Part shown: in pieces, positions 1 through 6,042 of the stretch
How the letters are laid out: every line of letters begins with the position of its first letter
Numbering within the stretch: the first letter of the stretch is position 1
NCBI GenBank assembly: GCA_017883605.1
Contig: JADGNH010000061.1
Location: forward strand, 1 to 10,864
Length of the DNA stretch: 10,864 nucleotides
DNA from: Methanobacteriaceae archaeon
GTDB taxonomy: Archaea; Methanobacteriota; Methanobacteria; Methanobacteriales; Methanobacteriaceae
Direction: 5' to 3'
Program-made: the position numbers and the translations under genes
The notes under the pieces: model-generated
Databases searched by the model: none
What the model was told of the DNA's origin: nothing
What the model saw: only the letters and a program-made list of their open reading frames with translations

Positions 1-2
1 CT

Positions 3-1091
3 GCGGGTGTAAATTCGCTGCGAGGACAAAACAATGTACAGGGTTCCTGTGACATGGGGGCCCTTCCAGACGTTTATCCCGGTTATCAAAAGGTCGATGA
101 TCAGCAAAACGCCAGAAAATTTCAGGAATCATGGGATTGTAAACTCAGCACTTCTCCGGGTTTGACCCTCCCTGAAATTATAGACGCCTCAAAGGTGGGG
201 GACATCAAAGCCCTCTACGTCATGGGTGAGAATCCTGTTTTGAGTGAACCTGACTCTTCTCAAGTAAAAAAAGCTCTGAAAAACCTGGAATTCCTGGTGG
301 TCCAGGATATTTTCCTTACAGAGACAGCTGAACTGGCTGATGTGGTGCTACCTGCCTGTAGTTTTGCTGAAAAGGATGGAACCTTCACCAACACTGAACG
401 AAGGGTGCAGAGAGTTAGGAAAGCAATGGAACCATCTGGAGATTCACGGCCAGACTGGTGGATCATCTGCCAGATAGCCCGGAAATTGGGAGGAAATGGA
501 TTTAATTTCAACCATCCTGAGGAAATTTTCCAGGAAATGGCTTCCTTAACACCTATTTATGGTGGTGTATCCTACCATCGCCTGGATAACTGTGGATTGC
601 AGTGGCCATGCCTGGGCAATGATGACTCGGGAACCGAATTTCTCCATAAAGATGGATTTCCCACTGAAAGTGGTAAGGCCAGATTAATGCCCCTGAAATA
701 CCGGCCTTCTGCAGAGATGGCTGATTATGAATATCCTTTAATTCTTACCACTGGACGCAGTCTTTATCAATACCACACTGGAACCATGACCCGCATGGTA
801 AAAGGTCTGAACGTTTTACACGGCCAGGAGGTTGTGGAGATAAACTCTCAGGATGCATCAGATCTGGGTGTTGTTGATGGTGATATGGTAAGGGTGATCT
901 CCCGTAGGGGGGAGGTAAAGGCCAGTGTAAAATCAACTGAAACCACTCCGCGGGGCTTGGTTTTCATGACCTTTCACTTCTCTGAAACCCCCACAAATTT
1001 GCTTACCAATTCTGCAGTAGATTCTGTTGCCAATACACCGGAATTAAAGGTTTGTGCAGTGCGGGTGGAGAAGCTTAGCAATAATTTGTGA
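3..1091 (+). CDS. fdhA: Formate dehydrogenase alpha subunit, C-terminal part (5'-truncated by window edge)
   Basis: This is the catalytic, Mo/W-bis-pterin subunit of an F420-type formate dehydrogenase, which oxidises formate to CO2 and passes electrons to the beta subunit. The frame is open from the left edge, so the first internal ATG (position 54) is not the true start; the upstream codons read AGVNSLRGQNNVQGSCDMGA, a stretch typical of the FdhA/molybdopterin oxidoreductase core. About 363 residues are visible out of roughly 680 usual for the family. Seen in order: a YVMGENPVLSEPD segment (near nt 220), an ADVVLPACSFAEKDGTFTN pterin-binding stretch (near nt 335), and the C-terminal molydopterin dinucleotide-binding domain starting near nt 730 with TTGRSLYQYHTG. 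It ends at TGA 1089-1091. No fdhB follows; the next gene is fwdH after 167 bases. Whether the metal is W or Mo cannot be read from this fragment, but the tungsten genes nearby favour W (inference). Confidence 0.93.
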   Translation, partial: AGVNSLRGQNNVQGSCDMGALPDVYPGYQKVDDQQNARKFQESWDCKLSTSPGLTLPEIIDASKVGDIKALYVMGENPVLSEPDSSQVKKALKNLEFLVVQDIFLTETAELADVVLPACSFAEKDGTFTNTERRVQRVRKAMEPSGDSRPDWWIICQIARKLGGNGFNFNHPEEIFQEMASLTPIYGGVSYHRLDNCGLQWPCLGNDDSGTEFLHKDGFPTESGKARLMPLKYRPSAEMADYEYPLILTTGRSLYQYHTGTMTRMVKGLNVLHGQEVVEINSQDASDLGVVDGDMVRVISRRGEVKASVKSTETTPRGLVFMTFHFSETPTNLLTNSAVDSVANTPELKVCAVRVEKLSNNL

Positions 1092-1148
1092 GAAATAATC
1101 AAGATAATAAATGAAATTTAATTAAGGAGTCGAATTATTTATTTAAAT

Positions 1149-1169
1149 TTTTATTTACCATAAATAAAG
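1149..1169 (+). terminator. Candidate fdhA transcription terminator hairpin
   Basis: A perfect 8-base inverted repeat, TTTATTTA (1150-1157) and TAAATAAA (1161-1168), is separated by a 3-base loop CCA and can be extended by a T-G wobble. It lies 58 bases after the fdhA stop in T-rich DNA (T-runs at 1147-1152 and 1172-1175). The stem is all A-T, so it is thermodynamically weak; T-rich DNA alone can terminate archaeal transcription. The position between fdhA and the fwd promoter region supports a terminator role, which is an inference. Confidence 0.5.
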
Positions 1170-1190
1170 CCTTTTATTTCCCACCTGTTG

Positions 1191-1205
1191 GTGTAATTAC
1201 TACAC
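1191..1205. promoter_or_regulatory. Candidate operator copy 1 (GTGTAATTA-NN-ACAC dyad) upstream of fwdH
   Basis: The 15-mer GTGTAATTACTACAC has inverted GTGTA/TACAC ends. It matches a second copy at 1269-1283 at 13 of 15 positions (GTGTAATTA, two variable bases, ACAC). It lies immediately upstream of the first TATA-like stretch (1211-1218). A repeated dyad on either side of a promoter is the usual architecture of an archaeal repressor or activator site. The cognate protein is unknown; FwdH, the HTH protein encoded next to it, is the first candidate (inference). Confidence 0.55.
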
Positions 1206-1210
1206 TCCCA

Positions 1211-1253
1211 TATATATACTCTTTCATCTGAAATCTATGGAAATGTATATATT
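1211..1253 (+). promoter_or_regulatory. fwd operon promoter region with two candidate TATA boxes
   Basis: Two TATA-like elements are visible: TATATATA at 1211-1218 and TATATATT at 1246-1253. The second has a more purine-rich BRE-like lead (GGAAATG). With the usual archaeal spacing of about 25 bases from TATA centre to start site, the first predicts transcription from about 1240, fitting translation from ATG 1259. The second predicts about 1275, inside operator copy 2, and would require translation from ATG 1295. No Shine-Dalgarno sequence precedes ATG 1259, so the fwdH message may have a short leader. Which box is used cannot be decided by eye. Confidence 0.55.
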
Positions 1254-1258
1254 AAAGA

Positions 1259-1771
1259 ATGGGCGAAAGTGTAATTAACACACATGGTGTCATCATGCCC
1301 AAGCATATAATATCAGGTTTGAAATTTTTAGCAGCAGTGGAGCTGAGAAAAAAAAGCTATACCCAGAGAGAAATAGCGGAAAAACTCGGTATGGACAGAT
1401 CTACAGTTTCCCATTACTTAAATGGTAGAAACTTATCATGGAACTCCATAGAAATAGCAGAAGTTATAGTAAACCTCTGTCCCCGGGATTTCTCAACACT
1501 TACCTACTCACTGCTAAAAGATAGAGAAAAAACCAGAACCATTGTGAAAATCTGTTCAAACAAAAAATTTGAATGTGACGTAAAAAATTCTTGCATCGGC
1601 TGTGGTGTATGTGCTGATACATGTTTTATGAATGCCATTGTGTTAGAAAATCTAAAAGCACAAATTGATTCTGATTGGTGCTGCGGATGTATGATGTGTT
1701 GGGAAATATGTCCCACTAACTCGATAGAAATAAAGGAGGTAGAGGATGATGGAAACAACGGAAACTATTGA
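1259..1771 (+). CDS. fwdH: FwdH: helix-turn-helix / two-cluster [4Fe-4S] ferredoxin fusion protein of the tungsten Fwd operon
   Basis: First gene of the fwdHFGDACB operon. Residues about 34-57 form a helix-turn-helix (YTQREIAEKLGMDRSTVSHYLNGR), preceded by a basic helical stretch. The C-terminal part has two CxxCxxCxxxC [4Fe-4S] motifs at Cys112/115/118/122 and Cys141/144/147/151. The first ends in Cys-Phe instead of the usual Cys-Pro, and Cys142 is an extra cysteine inside the second. No membrane segment or signal peptide is seen. The protein could be an electron-carrying accessory subunit, a DNA-binding iron-sulfur regulator of the operon, or both; the HTH points to regulation (inference). 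The 3' end overlaps fwdF by 26 bases and carries the fwdF ribosome binding site, so the two are probably translationally coupled. ATG 1259 gives 170 residues; ATG 1295 (MPKHIISG, 158 residues) is a real alternative, since neither has a convincing ribosome binding site and the upstream 36 bases contain operator copy 2. Confidence 0.85.
   Translation: MGESVINTHGVIMPKHIISGLKFLAAVELRKKSYTQREIAEKLGMDRSTVSHYLNGRNLSWNSIEIAEVIVNLCPRDFSTLTYSLLKDREKTRTIVKICSNKKFECDVKNSCIGCGVCADTCFMNAIVLENLKAQIDSDWCCGCMMCWEICPTNSIEIKEVEDDGNNGNY
1269..1283. promoter_or_regulatory. Candidate operator copy 2 (GTGTAATTA-NN-ACAC) at the 5' end of fwdH
   Basis: GTGTAATTAACACAC repeats the 15-mer at 1191-1205 in the same orientation with only the two central-right bases changed. 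The copies are 78 bases apart centre to centre. This copy lies downstream of both TATA-like elements and covers the start site predicted from the second. It falls within the fwdH reading frame if ATG 1259 is used, or in the leader if ATG 1295 is used. The function is inferred from position and symmetry. Confidence 0.55.
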
Positions 1772-2804
1772 AAATAAGAATATCTCTGTTCAAAGAACCG
1801 GAGCTGAAGAAAGAAAATTACAATTTAAAGATGAACTATGTACAGCCTGTGGTCTTTGTGAAAAAATATGCCCAGTAAGTGCTATAGAGGTAGAACCAAC
1901 TGGAGCCATGGCCACAACAGAACAAGAATCAAGTAAAGTAGACATAAATGAAGAAAAATGTGTACTTTGCGGAATGTGCGCCTGCATATGCCCCTACAAT
2001 GCATTAGACATGGAAATAGAAGGGGAATCCATAAAAACTATGGAAGCATATCCAAAACTTATTAAGTCTGCGGAAATCAACGATGAAACCTGCATATACT
2101 GTAAAGCATGTGAAACAGCCTGCCCCAGAGATGCTATAGTCATAGCCAGAGAGCTTCCAGAAAGATCCAAACTGGTAACTGGTGAAATTGAAATAGACAA
2201 AGAAACCTGTATAGACTGCGGTATATGTGAAGAGATGTGTCCAGCAGATGCTATTACCATGGAACATAAGCAACCCACGTCTGATAGCCCAACTGTATCT
2301 TCAGACATAAATGTAGACAAAGATAAGTGTGTTTACTGTCTGGTATGTAAAAAAGCCTGTCCAGTGGACGCCATAACAGCAGTATGCAGACAATGTTCCT
2401 ATGGGGAATACGACATAAAACCAGAAGACGCAGAAATTGAAGGAAGTTCATTCATCGACGATGAATTATGTGTAGACTGCGGATGGTGCCAGGAGATCTG
2501 TCCGGTGGATGCAGCAACAGTGGAAAAGGCATTTGAAGGTAAAATAACCTATGACCAGGAAACCTGTCAGGGATGTGAGACCTGTGTGCTGGCCTGCCCT
2601 TGCAATGTTCTATCCTTCCCACAATCTGCAGAATCTGGTGACAAACCTGAAAAACTCCATATAGACGAAAAATATTGCATATACTGCGGTGCATGTGAAA
2701 AAGCCTGTCCGGTTAATGCCATAAACGTGGAAAGAACCGGCATAAAAACTACACCCATCAAATCAAAATCATGGGAAAAAGCTTTTGAATCAGTAAAGAA
2801 CTAA
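1746..2804 (+). CDS. fwdF: Formylmethanofuran dehydrogenase subunit F, polyferredoxin with eight [4Fe-4S] motifs
   Basis: Polyferredoxin that wires electrons between external donors and the tungsten site of the Fwd complex. Eight complete CxxCxxCxxxCP motifs are visible, beginning at residues 32, 72, 116, 155, 195, 242, 274 and 311 of 352, which predicts eight [4Fe-4S] clusters. The arrangement is four ferredoxin-like two-cluster domains in tandem. Additional cysteines outside the motifs are Cys80, Cys214, Cys217 and Cys286. The protein is soluble, acidic and has no signal peptide. In the crystal structure of the Methanothermobacter complex (family knowledge), the F subunits link catalytic units through long chains of clusters. 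The ribosome binding site AGGAGGT (1734-1740) lies inside the end of fwdH, 5 bases before ATG 1746 and 8 before the in-frame ATG 1749; either may be the start. Confidence 0.95.
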   Translation: MMETTETIENKNISVQRTGAEERKLQFKDELCTACGLCEKICPVSAIEVEPTGAMATTEQESSKVDINEEKCVLCGMCACICPYNALDMEIEGESIKTMEAYPKLIKSAEINDETCIYCKACETACPRDAIVIARELPERSKLVTGEIEIDKETCIDCGICEEMCPADAITMEHKQPTSDSPTVSSDINVDKDKCVYCLVCKKACPVDAITAVCRQCSYGEYDIKPEDAEIEGSSFIDDELCVDCGWCQEICPVDAATVEKAFEGKITYDQETCQGCETCVLACPCNVLSFPQSAESGDKPEKLHIDEKYCIYCGACEKACPVNAINVERTGIKTTPIKSKSWEKAFESVKN

Positions 2805-2832
2805 ATTATAAAATTTGATATGGAGGTAAATA

Positions 2833-3090
2833 ATGCCAATTGGACTAGTTGTATATCCTGAACTTTGCCATGGATGTGGTAACTGTGTGGTGACCTGTCC
2901 TGTAAACTCTCTAAGAAGCCCTGAAGTTGCTGGAGGAAAGGGACCCACCGACGAAGTGGACATCATAATGATGGTGGAAGATGGCTCCATAGAATTGAAA
3001 CACTCAGAGTTCTGTGGAAAATGCGGTACCTGTGTTAGAAGCTGTCCTGTATTTGCCATAAGACTTGAAGAAGTGGAGGAAGCCAAATGA
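2833..3090 (+). CDS. fwdG: Formylmethanofuran dehydrogenase subunit G, two-cluster ferredoxin
   Basis: A small ferredoxin of 85 residues that carries electrons between polyferredoxin FwdF and the catalytic FwdB/FwdD unit. Two [4Fe-4S] motifs are seen: Cys12/15/18/22 (CHGCGNCVVTCP) and Cys61/64/67/71 (CGKCGTCVRSCP), joined by a 38-residue linker that is longer than in simple clostridial ferredoxins. The start is ATG 2833, with GGAGGT at 2822-2827 at normal spacing. A 28-base gap separates it from fwdF. The stop codon overlaps the fwdD start as ATGA (3087-3090), so fwdD is probably translated by coupling. Confidence 0.95.
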   Translation: MPIGLVVYPELCHGCGNCVVTCPVNSLRSPEVAGGKGPTDEVDIIMMVEDGSIELKHSEFCGKCGTCVRSCPVFAIRLEEVEEAK

Positions 3091-3479
3091 AATTTACATT
3101 GAACACCGGAAGAACCATATGGCAGGGTCAGGCAATAGAATCAGGTAAAGACCTTAAAATGTACGTGGACGCAGCGGCTATATGCCAGATGAATGTGGAA
3201 CAGATGGAAAAAATGGGAGTAAAGGAAGGGGAAAACATAAAGGTTGTATCAGACTTTGGAGACGTTATTGTTAAAGTTGTTATGGCCAAAGAAGAGCTAC
3301 CAGAAGGAATGCTTTACATCCCCATGGGACCGTGGGCAAATAGGGTTATAAGACCCAACACAGACTCAACTGCTACACCCAGCTTCAAAAATGTGCCCGT
3401 GGATATAACACCTACAGAAGAATTAGTTTTAGACATGCCTACTCTGATGAAGGGTTACGGAAAAATTTCAAATTACTAA
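3087..3479 (+). CDS. fwdD: Formylmethanofuran dehydrogenase subunit D, pterin-dinucleotide-binding subunit
   Basis: At 130 residues this matches the stand-alone FwdD subunit, which corresponds to the C-terminal molydopterin dinucleotide-binding domain of larger DMSO-reductase-family enzymes; FwdB supplies the rest of the active site (family knowledge). Visible hallmarks are a double-psi beta-barrel pattern with the turn MGVKEGENIKV, followed by DFGDVIVKV, and the conserved segment MGPWANRVIRPNTDSTATP, expected to contact the guanine dinucleotide cofactor. It overlaps fwdG by 4 bases (ATGA) and has an internal ribosome binding site GGAGG at 3075-3079, 7 bases before its ATG. The gap to fwdA is 19 bases. 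Confidence 0.94.
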   Translation: MKFTLNTGRTIWQGQAIESGKDLKMYVDAAAICQMNVEQMEKMGVKEGENIKVVSDFGDVIVKVVMAKEELPEGMLYIPMGPWANRVIRPNTDSTATPSFKNVPVDITPTEELVLDMPTLMKGYGKISNY

Positions 3480-3498
3480 CGTTTTAGGAGGATTTTCG

Positions 3499-5214
3499 TT
3501 GGAACACATAATAAAAAACGGAATTGTTTATGATCCACTGAATGAAGTCAATGGAGAACAGATGGATATCTGTATCAAAGATGGTAAGATAGTGGACAGC
3601 GTAAGTGAAGATGCAAACGTCACAGATGCATCTGGACAAATTATTATGCCCGGAGGTGTTGACCCCCACACCCACATAGCCGGTGCAAAAGTTAATGTGG
3701 GAAGGATGATCCGTCCAGAAGACAGTAAAAAAGATGCTGAGTCTTTGGCCGGAATCAAAAGGGCAGGAAGTGGGTTTTCAGTTCCATCAACCTTCATGAC
3801 CGGTTACAGATATGCTAAGATGGGTTACACCACAGCAATGGAAGCTGCCATGCCACCACTGCTTGCAAGACACACCCACGAAGAGTTTGTGGACACACCA
3901 ATCATAGATCATGCAGCATACCCTCTCTTCGGTAACAACTGGTTTGTTATGGATTACCTCAAAGAAGGGGACCTGGATAAATGTGCAGCATACGTATCCT
4001 GGCTTTTAAAATCAACTAAAGGTTATACCATAAAGATTGTGAACCCCGCTGGAACAGAAGCATGGGCCTGGGGAGGAAACGTCCATGGAATAAACGACCC
4101 TGCACCCTACTTTGATGTAACTGGTGCAGATATAATAAAAGGTCTCGCAGAGGTTAACGAGATGCTCGGACTCCCTCACCCCATACACCTGCACTGTAAC
4201 GACCTGGGACATCCAGGAAACTACGAAACAACCCTGGCGTCCTTTGATATACCAAAAGGAATAAAAGTAAACCCAAAACATGGAAGCAGGGAAGCAGTAC
4301 TTTATGCAACTCACGTACAGTTTCACAGTTACGGAGGTACAAACTGGAGGGACTTCGTATCAGAAGCACCTAAAATCGCAGACTACGTGAACAAAAACGA
4401 TCACATAGTAATTGACGTGGGGCAAGTCACTCTGGATGAAACCACCACCATGACTGCTGATGGACCGATGGAATACGATCTACACACACTTAACGGCCTT
4501 AAATGGGCTAACTGTGATGTAGAACTTGAAACAGGTTCTGGTGTAGTTCCTTTCTTATACTCACCAAGGGCACCAGTCCCCTCAGCACAGTGGGGAGTAG
4601 GCCTTGAGCTCTTCCTATTAGTGAACGACCCCGGAAAAATATGTCTGACAACAGACAGTCCTAACGCCGGACCATTCACCAGGTATCCCCGGGTAATGGC
4701 ATGGCTTATGAGCAACCGGTACAGGACAGACATGATTGAAAACAAGATTCACAAATGGGCCCAGAGAAAAACCAGCATAGCCACTCTAGACCGTGAGTAC
4801 AGCTTATATGAAATAGCCCAAATATCAAGAAGCACACCAGCCAAAGTCCTGGGTTTAAGCGACACCAAAGGACATCTGGGCGTTGGTGCAGATGCAGATA
4901 TTTCAATATTCAATTTCAACCCAGAAACACAGGACCCATCTGCAGACTACATGGCAGTTGAAGAAGCGCTTTCAAACGCATCATACGTCTTTAAAGACGG
5001 TGAAATCGTAGTCAAAGACGGTGCTGTTGTAAATATAGGTATACATGGAAGGACATACTGGGTAAATTCCCTATACGACGCTGAATTAGAGAAACAAGTA
5101 GAAGCTGAAGTTGAAAAAGTCTTCAAGCAGTACTACTCAGTTAACTTTGCAAACTACCCAGTACAAGATGAATATCTTCCCAGATCAAATCCAGTAAATG
5201 GGGTGATGGAATGA
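3499..5214 (+). CDS. fwdA: Formylmethanofuran dehydrogenase subunit A, amidohydrolase-type formyl transfer subunit
   Basis: FwdA (571 residues) is a metal-dependent amidohydrolase run in reverse: it condenses formate, tunnelled from the tungsten site, with methanofuran to give formylmethanofuran (family knowledge from the Methanothermobacter structure). Active-site elements are visible: the HxH motif at His57/His59 in GGVDPHTHIAG, Lys179 in GYTIKIVNPAG as the expected carboxylated lysine, the metal-ligand histidines in PIHLHCN (about 230-232), and the catalytic aspartate Asp386 in CLTTDSPNAG. The positions run one residue beyond those I remember for the Methanothermobacter protein. Translation starts at TTG 3499: AGGAGG at 3486-3491 lies 7 bases upstream and no ATG is available. 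The end overlaps fwdC by ATGA (5211-5214). No truncation or missing catalytic residue is seen. Confidence 0.96.
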   Translation: MEHIIKNGIVYDPLNEVNGEQMDICIKDGKIVDSVSEDANVTDASGQIIMPGGVDPHTHIAGAKVNVGRMIRPEDSKKDAESLAGIKRAGSGFSVPSTFMTGYRYAKMGYTTAMEAAMPPLLARHTHEEFVDTPIIDHAAYPLFGNNWFVMDYLKEGDLDKCAAYVSWLLKSTKGYTIKIVNPAGTEAWAWGGNVHGINDPAPYFDVTGADIIKGLAEVNEMLGLPHPIHLHCNDLGHPGNYETTLASFDIPKGIKVNPKHGSREAVLYATHVQFHSYGGTNWRDFVSEAPKIADYVNKNDHIVIDVGQVTLDETTTMTADGPMEYDLHTLNGLKWANCDVELETGSGVVPFLYSPRAPVPSAQWGVGLELFLLVNDPGKICLTTDSPNAGPFTRYPRVMAWLMSNRYRTDMIENKIHKWAQRKTSIATLDREYSLYEIAQISRSTPAKVLGLSDTKGHLGVGADADISIFNFNPETQDPSADYMAVEEALSNASYVFKDGEIVVKDGAVVNIGIHGRTYWVNSLYDAELEKQVEAEVEKVFKQYYSVNFANYPVQDEYLPRSNPVNGVME

Positions 5215-6026
5215 GTGAAATTATCTTAACACCTAAAGAACAACCTCAAGTACCTCTCGAAGCAAACACCATAACTCCTGACTCATTCGCAGGTAAAAAC
5301 ATAGATGAAATCTCGAACATAGCTATTTGGAATGGTAACAAACAGTTCAGACTCTCAGAATTCTTCGATGTTCAGGGAGAGTCAGCAGAAAATCCATCTG
5401 AGATCAAAATCATAATCGACGGTGACATCTACAACACCAAGAGGATCGGACAGAGTATGACCGCCGGTGAAATAACCGTCAAAGGAAACGCCAACATGTA
5501 TGTAGGCGCCGAGATGGACGGTGGAAAGATCACTGTAGAAGGAAACGTTGGTTCCTGGGCTGGACAGGACATGAAAGGCGGTGAACTTACCGTACTGGGT
5601 AACGCTGGTGACTACGTTGGGTCAGCCTACCGTGGCGACTGGAGGGGTATGAGCGGCGGTCTTATCACAATCCACGGCAACGTGGGCAACGAGATAGCTG
5701 AATACATGCTCGGAGGTAAAATGGTCATCAAAGGAAATGTGGCCATAATGCCCGGAATCCACATGAACGGCGGACTGCTTATAATAGAGGGCAACGTCGT
5801 GGCAAGGACCGGCGGAGAAATGAAAGGCGGTACAATAGTAGTTAAAGGAGTTATCGACGAGTTTTTAGCCGGATTCAAGTACCTTGGAGTTGAAAGGAAC
5901 ATAGAAGTAGAAGGAGAAATTATTGAAGGTGCTTTCTATAAATTTAAAGGTGATCTTGCAACAAAAGGGGCAAGCGGAATTGTATATGCTGCAGTTGCAG
6001 GAAACGGCCACATAGTACCTAAGTAA
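5211..6026 (+). CDS. fwdC: Formylmethanofuran dehydrogenase subunit C, beta-helix scaffold subunit
   Basis: FwdC is a right-handed beta-helix protein related to the C-terminal domain of glutamate synthase (family knowledge); in the complex it packs against FwdA and FwdB and helps enclose the formate tunnel. Seven repeats of the pattern xMxGGxITVxGN are visible, starting at residues 82, 101, 120, 146, 165, 184 and 203. Spacing is 19 residues, except one 26-residue step carrying an insert near SAYRGDWRGMS (138-148). The N-terminal 65 residues are not repetitive and the C-terminal 57 form a cap. The length of 271 residues is normal. The ATG 5211 start overlaps the fwdA stop and has GGTGAT at 5202-5207 just upstream, indicating coupling. 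Confidence 0.95.
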   Translation: MSEIILTPKEQPQVPLEANTITPDSFAGKNIDEISNIAIWNGNKQFRLSEFFDVQGESAENPSEIKIIIDGDIYNTKRIGQSMTAGEITVKGNANMYVGAEMDGGKITVEGNVGSWAGQDMKGGELTVLGNAGDYVGSAYRGDWRGMSGGLITIHGNVGNEIAEYMLGGKMVIKGNVAIMPGIHMNGGLLIIEGNVVARTGGEMKGGTIVVKGVIDEFLAGFKYLGVERNIEVEGEIIEGAFYKFKGDLATKGASGIVYAAVAGNGHIVPK

Positions 6027-6042
6027 ATTAGGAGGGATGACT

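Noticed and set aside
1111..1135. AAGGAGT ribosome-binding-like sequence after fdhA
   Set aside because: No start codon or open frame follows; likely chance in AT-rich intergenic DNA.
1790..2761. Minus-strand open frames opposite fwdF
   Set aside because: The repeated cysteine motifs of fwdF produce stop-poor antisense frames; no independent coding evidence.
4012..4745. Several minus-strand open frames of 71-114 codons opposite fwdA
   Set aside because: They are antisense to a conserved gene, composition is unlike a protein (many Cys, Ser, Trp), and no start signals are seen.
5450..5860. Repetitive GGxGG-rich DNA in fwdC
   Set aside because: It is explained by the seven beta-helix repeats of the FwdC protein and is not a DNA repeat element.
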